Assembly: GCA_963678705.1 (NCBI GenBank)
Contig: OY783207.1
Span: 8,618,001 to 8,682,000, forward strand
Length of the DNA: 64,000 nt
From: Panorpa germanica
Taxonomy: Eukaryota > Arthropoda > Insecta > Mecoptera > Panorpidae
Direction: 5' to 3'
A program made the position numbers and the translations under genes. This document shows, one piece after another, positions 51,753-64,000 of this stretch. Positions within the stretch are counted from its first letter, which is position 1. Each line of letters begins with the position of its first letter. The notes under the pieces were generated by a model that saw only the letters and a list, made by a program, of their open reading frames with translations, did not search any database and was not told the origin of the DNA.

Positions 51753-54742
51753 TTGTGTTATATTTGATTGTATGTATGTATTTAAATACTTTTCAATAGT
51801 ATTCGTAAACATCTCTGTTGATGAAACCAACAATGCCCTGCGACCGATTTTAAATAAAGGATCAATCTCAAACACTCGAAAATCGAGATTCGATTTTTTT
51901 TTGTAAGAATGCAACTATACAATTATCTACATTATTTATTATAAGCTTGGACATGAAATATTGGGAATTATAATTATTTTATTCTATAATAAATAACGTA
52001 CATGATTTTATTGATTAATCAAAAATCACTCTTCACTTATTTTTTAATTATAAGAAAAGCTCGTATTTTTATTTACAATTTAATAAAAATAAAATCGATA
52101 AAAGATCGTTTTTTTTTTGAGGTTAGTGTCTTTATTTTATATATAAACTTAAACGCATACCAAAAAAAAAATGATTTTGAAAACGTCTATATTTTTGTTA
52201 ATAAAACATTATCCTTTTAGATTTAATTTATCAAATTAATTTTAATATGTTAGAAAATATGCAAAGGTAACAATGCCATGCAGATCGCTACTTTGACAAA
52301 GGTTTGCACCTTTTCGGACTGTAACCCTTAGAAAATTTTCAAATAATTGAACAAGTTGTCCTTGTTAATTACTTATACTTTACATAATTTATATTATCTA
52401 ACAAATATAATTTAGACAGAGGAGCATTGCAGTCAATTGTAAAAAAGTTACTTACCTACGCTGTTCGGTTTGATATAGGAAAAACCTAACCTCACAAAAC
52501 ACATTCATTTTAAATGCACAAGTTTTTATTAATTATTAAAATAGTTCAAAAGTATTGTTGTAGATAATATGAATTAGGATCTTTTAACTTAAAATATGTA
52601 TCTATGTTACAAATAAAAATGACATTTATGATGCCCAGTTTGATGCTATACCCTTGTCCACTTTTACCTATTTTTATTTTAATGCCTACGGTAAACTTAT
52701 TATTTTAACACGGATATAGTGAATTAGTTTTCAATATATAATACTTTTTATATTGTTTAATTTATTATTTTGCACAATATTCGTATTTTAATATTGATTC
52801 AATTCACGGAAACAATTTCTAAGACCGCGCCGACACTATAGCATTATGGGTAATTAGTTTTGTACTAGTTCTTCCACGTTTCATTCTGTCTCATCTAAAC
52901 TATCAGAGACATCTATCCAAGAATAAATGTAGTTTGAATATATTAATGTTATTAATTATAAATATACGCAATATTGCTTTTAAAGATTCAAGATTTATAT
53001 GAAATCTATATAGAGTTCCATTTATGTCGTGTGATATTATTATATAAAAAGTCAAATTGTTTTCTGTTCCTACTCCATTTTAGTATAGGGTCTGCAAGTA
53101 TAGTGAAGAGCGCTAAAACTAAAATTATTTCACACACCGACACTGAAAAAGACAGTCAATTCTTTCATCAAATCCGTCTTACAAATTATTTATTTAAACC
53201 AATTAAAGTACTGCAAATTGTTCTATAATTAACAACACATCTCTTTTTGTAATTAGACACTTGCTTTTGAGATTGTTACTACTTTAAATTATGCTATTAA
53301 AATATAATAATCAGCTCAGTTGCTCGCATTAAAACTTAAACCGAAATTAAGATCTCAATGAACTTTTATCGACAGGGTTGGACAGGGCTTAATTTCGGTT
53401 TGGACTAGCTTTAAAATATAAGTTGCCAGAAGATAAACATTAAAAAAGAATCTTATTTATATCCAGTCAATGTTTCACCATAGAGAATTTAAACTTTACG
53501 AACCGAAGAACCGCTTTTGGGCAAGCTGTCATCTTCTCCAGTTCTCCACTGCTTACCATTCAGCTTTCTCAATCAGGGCAATTATACACTTTAATAAACA
53601 AACAAAAAATTAAAACTTGTGAAAACAGTAAAACTACATAATAAAGGCTGATGATCACTTTTTGAAGCAGAGATTAATATACGTATAATAATAAAATATA
53701 ATCAATTTTTATATAGCATCATTATTACGTGGAAATAAAGAATGCTTAATCAACTCTGCCGCGTATCGCTCTCAATTTAACCAAAATTCATTAATTATAT
53801 AATTCCTTCATTAAAAAAAGGTTGAAAAAGCAACCATAAACTTTGTGTAGATTACCAAGTCCTAAATTTTAGTACTAAAACTTTAAGAAAATTTATCAAA
53901 TCTGCTTAAGTTAGTAGAGTTTTAATTTTAAAAAAACATTGACGCAGATTTTGCTGTTTTCAATTATATTTCCTTGCCAAGCTGTAATGTCATTTCAGTA
54001 ACAAACAAGTAAGACAAATCTAGAGCCAATTGTAAATGGATACCATGGCTGGATTGAAACAAATTGACGTTTTTATTATTTTAAATATCCAAAAGTTATA
54101 GCTATATTTGATTTTCAGTTTTGTCGCATGTTTAAGATATGCATATTACGTCAGAGAAGAAATAAGTTAACTTATTTATCTATCTTATCTATATAATTAT
54201 ATAGATTATTTTTCCATTTTCACAACCTTCATGGGACTTCAAGGGGATACACAACCCAGCTATTAGTAGCTAATGACGTATCATTCATATGCGTCTCTGT
54301 TGTATAAAAGAGATAGATGGATCTTTTAATAATTAAACATATACATAACTATAATAAAACTAAAATATTTCATCTCAACCCTATTCGTAACAGTGTGTGC
54401 TTATTATAAAAATGTAACGTGCTTAATTAAAGAAGAAAATTATTAAAATAATATTTTATTTGAATGAAATTTACATGCATATATTTCAGTACCACTTAAT
54501 TTACCTTAATACAAATATTAGTTTGACTTAATGTGTAATATATAAAAGTTATACTTTAACAAATCACTACGTTTATTACATTTATAATATAATTTTATCA
54601 TGTATAAATTTTTATTTCTCTTTGGAAAATATAAATAGCATTTAGGTTTAAATATAAAACATTTTAGAAATGAGTTGTAACAGTAACAAAGCTATAATAA
54701 TAATATACACTAAATGTTTAAAGTGATCATATCACACTAGAA

Positions 54743-57230
54743 CTAAAAAAACGTGTTATGTATTGATTTCTCATATGTCACTTCTTCGATATCTGGTGAT
54801 ATTGTAACATTCTCAGACGCAGTGAGAGAGTCTGAGGTCACAGTTTGCTCTGGCTCAATACTCTCACAAGTGGTATTTGCTGAGACAGGATTACCAATAG
54901 GTTCATGTCCAAGAATTACACGAACAGAATCTGTGAGATGTTCAGCTGCCATAATTTGGTGGTAAATACCTTCGGCTTTAATTAATATTGAAGGCAATTC
55001 GATATGTAAAGATAAATCGTTTACATGCTGCAACATAAAAATTAACTATTAGAAAACGCAGTGTGTACCTCCCAACTAAAAAACAGTCTGTATGAAATAT
55101 ATTAATTTGATTTCATATAACTAAAATAATACCTTTAAAATCTCTGTAAAGCCATACTTATTTTCGATTAAATATGATTTTTGAGAATCCAAAATAGCAA
55201 CACAAAGAAGCAAATGAAAGTTTTCACACGGTAATCCAGTCCAAAGAACTTCCCAGAATCTCATAATATCCAGAATATGAAATTCACGTTTAAACAAAAC
55301 GAGAAGCCATCTAAAGCAAAAGAACATGTTACCAGACTCGTGATTATCTAAATAAGTAGACAATTCTGGTTCAACAAATGCCAACAAAGTATGTAATTGT
55401 TGTAGCTGCAGTTTCATTCCAGTTTGATCGAGATCAAAATTCGATGAAACTTTTTCCATAAATCCAACAAAACACCAAAAAGCATCAACTTCATTTTCCA
55501 TTAGAAATAGAATCGGTGATAAAAGGTCACTCATACCTTGGACATAGCCAAGGTTAAAATTATACATTACGTATGTCATTAAAATATCAGACAACACTTG
55601 TAAGTTTGGGTTATTGTCGCCAGCAAAGTAGGCGCATGTTCTATCTGTTCGATTAACATCTTTTTCAATGAGACTTTTACGATCACGATAATCTGAAAAG
55701 TTGTTTTCTTGTAATTGTGATATGGAACGCCATTGAAGCTTCATTCGATAATATTCTTCAATTTTTTCTTTAAGAAGTGCTTGTCTTTCAGATTCTGTAT
55801 GTTCCCATTTTTGAAAACCAAGTAAATATTTCCAAACTTCACGTCTTATGTTAGGCGATACGCCCTAATTAACAACAAAATATTAAAATTAATAAAACTA
55901 AATCATTTGAACTGTAATTATATTTACTTCTACATAAATTAAAACTAACCCCTCTAAATATAATTTGTTTCACTCCATCGACTTCTAGAATTCTTCCTTC
56001 AGCGTCTTTTAATCCAGTCCACAAATCTAAATTCAAGGGTAGACCCCTAGAGAAGAAATAACATATCAATATATAGATCCTCATCACCTTGATTTTGCAA
56101 TATATTGTAATACCTATGCATCTCTGGTCTAGGTGGTAGAGTATGGATTCTATCAATGACTTCATATCCCTCGGAACTATTGTGAGCACTAGTTGCGTCT
56201 GCAATATTACTCATACTTTTAGTAAGTAAATCAGCAACATCTCCTTCCATTAACCTCGGTTGATGTTGTGGATCATTTCCATAAAATACAATGTCCGTTA
56301 ACTTAGAGAAAGCTTCTAGAGTTGTTTCGTAAGGTCGTGTTTGCAAATTTCGCATAAATTTCCAAACAGCATCACCAGTATGTTCTCGAAAAATATCGAG
56401 CTCTGCAAAAGACTGACCTAATACTTCAACCTCCGGATCGTTTCTCAGGACAAGGTATAAGTTTTTGTCAGATTTTGAACGAATAGTTTTTACATTGCAT
56501 TTTAAAGCATTTACAAAATTTTCTGCATTCGCATGTTGAAAAAAGAAAATACTGTGCTTTGTGTTATCCTTATGAACTAGAGTCATTTCCTGACTATTTC
56601 TGGATAGTTTGAATCCTTTCATATCAGCAATATTCAGACGAACAATTCGAAAATTACTTGGATTTTCCAACGATCTACCACTCATGGTTCGTGTCCGTCG
56701 ACCTCAAAAAATATGAAGTGAATATATAGTATATTATACAAATATAATTAATTGATAATGATTTTTAAAAAGCAATAAAGTCTACCATACTGAATGTTTT
56801 ATGTTAGTAAATTTAGGTGACAACATGATTATGTTTAAGACTGCAAAACGTATTTATTACGCAACCAATTAAGATTAATTTGACAGATACTAAAATCACA
56901 AAATGTATTTAAAAAATAAGCACCTATTGTGTTAACCATGGCCCATTCTTGATCTTGCATTTCTGAATCAACTAAGATATCATTCGGCCTCCACTCAATG
57001 CATTTCACACTTCCAGGATATTCGACAGTACATAATGTCCCAGTAGTGTTAAAACTATTCATATAGTTTGCATTTGCAGATTTCAGTAGAACTCCATCCT
57101 GAGTAAAGGCATCCTACAAGAATTTTTATTTAAAAGAAATAAATCATTATTTATAAATCCAATAAAAAATATATATGCAAACTATACTCACATGTCCATT
57201 CTCATACACATCTTCCTTTCGTTCATCCAT
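54743..57230 (-). CDS. TBC1D15: TBC1D15-type Rab GTPase-activating protein (six coding exons, complete)
   Basis: Coding exons are 57,230-57,192, 57,113-56,924, 56,702-56,114, 56,046-55,950, 55,864-55,133 and 55,027-54,743. All introns are GT-AG and all junctions keep the frame, giving 643 residues (human TBC1D15 is about 690). The N-terminal half (to about residue 270) has the Rab-binding region of this subfamily. The TBC domain follows the GLPLNLDLWTGL segment and contains the arginine finger in DVNRTDR (Arg377) and the glutamine finger in YVQGMSD (Gln414), so catalysis should be intact. Family role: stimulates GTP hydrolysis by Rab7-type GTPases in late endosome/lysosome and mitochondrial dynamics. 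The last ~90 residues are Ser/Thr/Glu-rich. The start was chosen as the first ATG upstream of a perfect donor (CAT|GTGAGT). It is divergently paired with KRR1. TBC1D17 is the closest alternative, but insects usually have a single TBC1D15/17 gene. Confidence 0.95.
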
Positions 57231-59096
<1,866 letters not shown>

Positions 59097-59148
59097 TAAC
59101 AAATGTTTAAAAACATTTCATACATTCACCAAAATATATGCTTATGTT

Positions 59149-59191
59149 AATAAATACATATATGTAACCAATAAATTGAATTTTTAATAAA
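59149..59191 (+). terminator. KRR1 polyadenylation signals
   Basis: AATAAA occurs at 59,149, 59,170 and 59,186, 53-90 bp after the KRR1 stop codon. A run of T/G-containing sequence follows. Any of them could be used. Confidence 0.6.
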
Positions 59192-60565
59192 TCCTTCCGT
59201 CATTACGATACACCTAACTATTTTTCTTAATTGTGTTTCGAATTCATTTAAACTGTAGATCAGAATAGTGAAATAGATCACGGATTCGTGGAACACCACT
59301 ATTAATTAATAACAATCTTAAATTACATATTGGTAATATAAATAAAACACAAATTTAAAATATTTTAATATAAAATGTTCTTATCTTACATTATTAAATA
59401 CTTAATATACCATATTCACAACAACGAATTCATCTAAAATGAAACTGAACATTTTTTACTGGCATTTTCAAAGTACAGATGTTAGTTGTAAAACATGTAA
59501 CACAATTTTCTATGACATACATACTGGAAATTTGGAAATTATTCCAAAGCCCTGCTATAACAGTTAATACAAATATATACAGAATACCACTAGAATATAT
59601 GTATTTATAAGTCTAGTTTAAGAAATGCAGTAAAATTGATAAACATGTTTTTTATTAACGATACATACTGGAAGATATAGATGATTGCAGTAACATTTTT
59701 TTAATTACTCTCTTTAGCTTTAATTTTATATACCCGTTAATATAAAGCAGAATTGTATTGAAATAAACTCTTATTTTTAAGTAAAAATTTAGTTTTGAAT
59801 ATAATTTTTTCTTATTTGTTATTTATTAAAATAAAAAAACTTAATTAAAAGGAATGTGGTAATATCACTTGCGCAGTAAGAGGCTGTCCACTTAATATAT
59901 CACGCTATAAGAAAGAGTAAGAAGTCAAAAGAAATGATTTAAGTACCTAAATAAGAAAGGACTGTTAGATTTTTTTGTTTTAAAAGACGTTTTGTTATCT
60001 CTGAAGCGAGAGATTGTGAGATTTATTCAGGTCAGTTAAACAAAGTGTGACAAGTATGCAGTTAGCGATTATAAATAGCACACCGTATTAAATGAACAAC
60101 CACTAAATAAAATATTTAATGTACATTTGCTTTGAATTTTATAGTTCAAGAATAAATATATATAATTTAATGAAGAAGTCCGCATGGAAGTTTTTTTATT
60201 TACATTGCTAATTGTAACTATTTACATTATTTCCTATCAAGATGCTTCTGTTCAGAAATTTTCTTTCATCTCGTTCATAGTATACCAGAAATTTATATTT
60301 GATATATTTTCATAAAAAGCCTGACATCAGTATTATAATTTTGGATTAATGAATACCGATTAAATTTAATAAGAGCATCTGTCTGATTATACTTAGAGTT
60401 TTTATAACTACCAGTTGTTTTTTGTATACCTAATAATTTATATATATTAATTTTTGTTGGGTTAACATTAATGTTTGTATACTGAGTCGTTATAGAGTTA
60501 TTTATGAATTTCATTTTAAATCCAGACGCTTTATAATTAATATTATGTCTACTTAATTCACTATT
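59192..60565. other. Intergenic space between convergent KRR1 and Pgant2
   Basis: AT-rich. The part nearest 60,566 is probably the 3' UTR of the GalNAc-transferase gene; a minus-strand AATAAA lies near 60,195. No other gene seen. Confidence 0.5.
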
Positions 60566-63500
60566 TCACGAATACGTATTGGTAAACTCCCATCTCTGGC
60601 TAGCTAATGCTGAATTACATCGTTCGGCAGTAATTCCTTGTTCTTGAGAAAATCTGGAGTCGAGACAAACATTCAGTCTTGTGTGACGCAACATGCCACC
60701 ATCTAAATGACGCCACTTTTGATTATCTGATTCGTCACAGAATTTCATTACTATCATTGCGCCTTTAGTATATTTTACAAGCGTTAAACATAAGTCATGA
60801 TGTTTTATTAATCCTAGTTTTGTAAAACTCCATTCCTGATTTCCCCCAGTGTTGTGACATTGGTAGAGACCTGCAATCAATTAATTACTATTGTTATAAA
60901 GTCAAATTGTATTTGTGCCCTTCTTTATGTATAGCTAGTTATGTATCATGTATTTGAAAAACTGTTTCCCTCTTTTAACTTCCGGTAGTTATTTTTATGT
61001 TTTATTATAAAATAATGTACAATAACAATATTTAATACTCTCACAAACAAATATACTAATATAAAATTCCCCAAAAGAATCTTTAAATGTAAATATTTTA
61101 ATTATTTTGCAGTAGATCGCAAAATCTAAAAAAAAGATTGGAGTGTTTCTTGGATAAATTATTTATCTATTTCTTTCTATAATTTTTTGTAAGTAATATT
61201 GTATAAAAATAAATTAAAATCTAAAAAAATTAATACTATTTTGATATATATATATATTATTTTACAATATACCGGCCATGTTCTCTAAATGAAACTTTTT
61301 TTAAAATACTGATTAATTTATTAAAAGAAATAAATTAGATTAATGAAAACGCTATACATATAAATATTTTCATACCAATATATAAAGAATATTAACATAC
61401 CAACTGTGCCATCAATAAGATGACCCATTGTATCCAGACAATGAGATCCTTGCCTTAAAGATCCGGGCGCCATGCTCTCCGGTACAGACAGTTCCGGGTA
61501 AACGTTGTCCAGGTACCATTTGAAAGGTTTGCAATGTAAAGTTTCTTTCAGTGCCAATCTATCATCAATACTATAAAGAAATAAATGTATTATACTCTAC
61601 ATGTATATATATATATATATATAACATTCACGTTTTGATAATAGATAAATATATATATATATATAAATACAGTGTTTGATCTTACTTTCCAAAAGCAATG
61701 TTCTTTGCGAGTGGGACTGCTTTGTAGTAATATTGTTTATAATCATCCATCCAAACCTCTGCTGCTCGCCTTGTATTTCTGGCAAATACATTACCACTAC
61801 CTCCAGGGAATGTATATGGATGCCTTTTCCTAAATACATGGCCAACTCTACTACAGGGAATTATTTCTAAACTTCCTCCGCATTGCCAAACTCTAAAAGA
61901 TATTTCCAAGTTTTCTCCACCCCATACATCCATTTTCATATCGTATTTACCAAGTTTTTCAAAATAATCTTTGTCTATAACAAATAATCCACCTGCTATC
62001 ATCGGTGTTCGAATAGCGGAAGTAGGATCTTTATGCCGAGCTTGTCGTTCTACTGTACTTAGGTATTCCCACTTGAATACCAGGTTCCAATCGAATCCAC
62101 CACGGAGATCTGCGGATGCTCCGATGTATTGAAACGTATCCATGCTGATAACATCGATAACAGGGCAAACAACTCTGGTAGGATCCTTAAAATAAAAAAA
62201 AAACGTTATTAACCCATTATATATATTTATCAAAAAGGCATTGTTCTATTTCTTCAGTAAAACTCAAAATGAAAAATGATGAGATAATATCTGTGGGTGA
62301 GTAAGTCAATGAACCCTGAGTAAGAAAAACAAAGATAGCAGAACCTAGGGCAGCATCGCAACAAACCACAACGCATTGTGGTTCCGTTATACGATAACCA
62401 GCATTAGTGGTGAAACATTACATTTAGTTTTATAGGCAGAAAAATTAACGTATATTTTTTATTGTTTTATAAAGATGTTAAATAAACTAATTTGCACGTA
62501 CACAAGGCGCGCGCTTGAGTGGGGCTACATGAGAAGGCAATTATAACTATAATTACAATTAATTATCTTGTGGGAGAGTTGCAAAAAAAGATGAATTAAA
62601 ATAGAGCTGAAGGCAATTGTAACTGGATACAATTGACTTTGCCGAATTAGTTCTAATTAAATACAAGATATAAAAGAATTTGGGAGAGAGAGATACCACA
62701 ATATTTAAGAGAAAAAGACACAAAAAACATGAGAAGGACTGCCAGATTTAGATTGGAAACGAGGAGAAAGGAAACAGATACTCGGCAAATAGCGAGGAAA
62801 GATTGTGTAGGATGTGCGAAACGGAGATAGAAACATTGGAGCACATAAGTTTTCATGTGAGAAAAAGGTAATACGCGAAAAGAATATTGGGCAGTTATTA
62901 AAGGGAGGCAGTGAAGGGAAGAGGTGGATGGCGGAGATAGGGAAAAAGAACGAGGACAGAGAAACAGGAGAGAAGAGAGTAAAAACAGGAGGGAGAGTAG
63001 CAGGAAGCAGTACCAGTTTTGTTTTTATTTTTATAAGAATAAATTTATATTTTTGTTACATATTTTTATTTATGTTACATCCAAATTTAAGTAAGAAAAG
63101 ATGGTTCAGAAATGAGTCCCGTTAAATACTATCAACTATAATCAGAATCTAAAGTAATCATTGTAAAACTGCAGCTCACCTGTACAAAATTAATATTAAA
63201 TCCGACGATAGATGTCAATGTGATGAAGAAGGAACTTTGGATCATATTATATTTGAATGCATAAATTATAGTTTGGAAAGATCAAAATTGAATAGTGATA
63301 TATTAGATGTGATTAAAAATTTTCCTGTTAATACTAAATTTTTGTTAAGTGATTCAAAATTAATTAGTGAATTATTGAAATATTTAGAAATTTGTAAAAT
63401 TGAATTATAAATTATAAAAGATGTATAAAAAATGTTTGATGGTGGCTATGACGAAAGAAAGTCAAGGCAAATAAGTAAATAAATACAAAAAAAAAATATA

Positions 63501-64000
63501 ATATAGTATTCCACTGTGTAAACAGACTTACGTTATTTTAATAGGCCAGCGATGAAACATTACTGTAGAAAGTAATCATTATGAAATATAATTACTATGG
63601 TCTATTAGTTTTATGGTCGTAGAAGTTAAAAAATCACATTAATTGTGGTGTTAAAAGCAACCATACACAAAGTTAAGTAAGAAATGAATGAAATAGAATA
63701 CTATATATCAAATATGGCGAACTTTTTATGTGTATATTTTATGTGTTCTACACTTTCGAGTCTTTTAAATTACTCGTATATATGGCAACAAATTTAATAG
63801 ATATAACCTCATACCTCAGCAACACGCTCTAGTAAAGGCTGCAACCAATCTTCATTACATTCACAGTGACTGTCAAGGAATGTCAGCACATCTGCTTTTG
63901 CAGCATCTGCACCTCGAACACGTGACCGCATCAGTCCTTCACGCTTTTCATTTCTGATCACACGTACTTTGTTGATTTTTGCTAATTCTGCACCATCTTC
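60566..64000 (-). CDS. Pgant2: Polypeptide N-acetylgalactosaminyltransferase 2 (3' part, four exons)
   Basis: A Golgi type II membrane enzyme that adds GalNAc to Ser/Thr, starting mucin-type O-glycans. Visible exons are 64,000-63,815 (continuing outside), 62,185-61,686, 61,570-61,401 and 60,870-60,566. GT-AG junctions join in frame (phases 0, 2 and 1), giving 386 C-terminal residues of a protein usually about 570-600 long. The first exon has the metal-binding DSH motif (LDSHCECN). The second has the Gal/GalNAc-T motif ([20 protein letters not shown]) and the catalytic-loop [15 protein letters not shown]. The last two carry the ricin-type lectin domain with three repeats (CLDTMGH...NQEW, LCLTLVK...NQKW, VCLDSRF...SQRW). 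[28 protein letters not shown] and [20 protein letters not shown] match human GALNT2 closely and separate it from other family members. The N terminus, TM segment and promoter lie beyond the window. All catalytic residues in view are intact. Confidence 0.95.
61603..61666. repeat. Short (TA)n tracts in a Pgant2 intron
   Basis: Two TA-rich runs at about 61,603-61,622 and 61,648-61,664 lie in the 115-bp intron between the second and third visible exons. They make its length likely to vary between individuals. Confidence 0.7.
62186..62679. other. Pgant2 intron, proximal part
   Basis: AT-rich intron sequence. Blocks at 62,535-62,665 with AAGGCAATTGTAACTGGATAC resemble the tandem array at 32.1-32.3 kb. 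Confidence 0.5.
62680..63010 (+). mobile_element. LINE 3' fragment, purine-rich family, frame-shifted
   Basis: This purine-rich stretch reads [15 protein letters not shown] in one frame and, after a shift, [18 protein letters not shown] in another (about 62,805-62,855). The Cys-x2-Cys...His pattern preceded by an ARFRL motif is the C-terminal zinc knuckle of many arthropod LINE ORF2 proteins. A GAGA-rich tail follows. It is an old, broken copy in the Pgant2 intron and differs clearly from the LINE directly after it. Confidence 0.6.
63071..63496 (+). mobile_element. LINE 3' end with zinc knuckle, 3' UTR and poly(A)
   Basis: It starts within the linker [15 protein letters not shown], shared with the fragment at 33,643-34,130. 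It continues in the same frame (two stop codons near the start) through [20 protein letters not shown] and the C-x-C...H-x4-C knuckle ([16 protein letters not shown]) to a stop at 63,408-63,410. A 76-bp 3' UTR and a run of ten A residues (63,487-63,496) follow. This is the 3' end of the element, truncated at its 5' end, in the largest Pgant2 intron seen. Confidence 0.88.

Larger units (their letters stand above)
50164..54742. other. Non-coding stretch between MITEs and TBC1D15
   Basis: It contains MITE D copy 2 (50,423-50,612), MITE A copy 4 (51,505-51,752), and near 54,050-54,170 the inverted partner of the 1681-1810 repeat. On its right edge, minus-strand AATAAA signals near 54,572 and 54,611 could serve TBC1D15. 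No further gene was recognised. Confidence 0.5.

Overview
The window is AT-rich eukaryotic DNA, roughly one third G+C by eye. It holds four genes that match well-known insect genes, all on the right-hand side, and a long non-coding left side full of small transposable-element remnants. Orthologue-level matches (dachsous, TBC1D15, KRR1/dribble, GALNT2/Pgant2), short GT-AG introns and the transposon content (tRNA-derived SINE, Tc1/mariner and hAT MITEs, RNase H-bearing LINE tails) indicate an insect. I cannot name the order.

Layout. (1) About 1-42,267: no exon I can assign with confidence. It lies downstream (minus strand) of the splice donor of the first coding exon of dachsous, so it is probably a very large dachsous intron, possibly with other small transcripts inside. 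It contains at least six MITE families, a SINE with a 14-bp target duplication, a hAT MITE with an 8-bp target duplication, two LINE tails, a roughly 95-bp (TA)n tract, several palindromes and a series of short GC-rich tandem repeats. Two GC-rich islands, near 258-440 and 17,487-17,867, have exon-like features but no recognised product. (2) 42,268-44,072: the dachsous exon with signal peptide and five complete cadherin repeats. A GC-rich island at about 46,540-46,920 could hold its promoter or 5' non-coding exon. (3) 47-51 kb: more MITEs and a second SINE copy. (4) 54,743-57,230: a complete six-exon TBC1D15-type Rab GTPase-activating protein gene on the minus strand. It is head to head with the single-coding-exon KRR1 gene (58,089-59,096, plus), with 858 bp between the start codons; KRR1 has a well-formed 74-nt intron in its 5' UTR. 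(5) 60,566-64,000: the 3' part of a GalNAc-transferase 2 gene on the minus strand. Four exons rejoin in frame, and the largest intron carries fragments of two unrelated LINEs.

The genes do not form a pathway: dachsous is planar-polarity/growth adhesion, TBC1D15 acts in Rab7 and mitochondrial-lysosomal traffic, KRR1 in 40S ribosome assembly, and Pgant2 in mucin-type O-glycosylation in the Golgi. I found no clearly new biological system. The most informative structures are the MITE families (one pair nearly identical, so probably recent), a MITE nested in an internally deleted mariner, the SINE inserted into one unit of a duplicated tRNA-like repeat, and the two unassigned exon-like islands.
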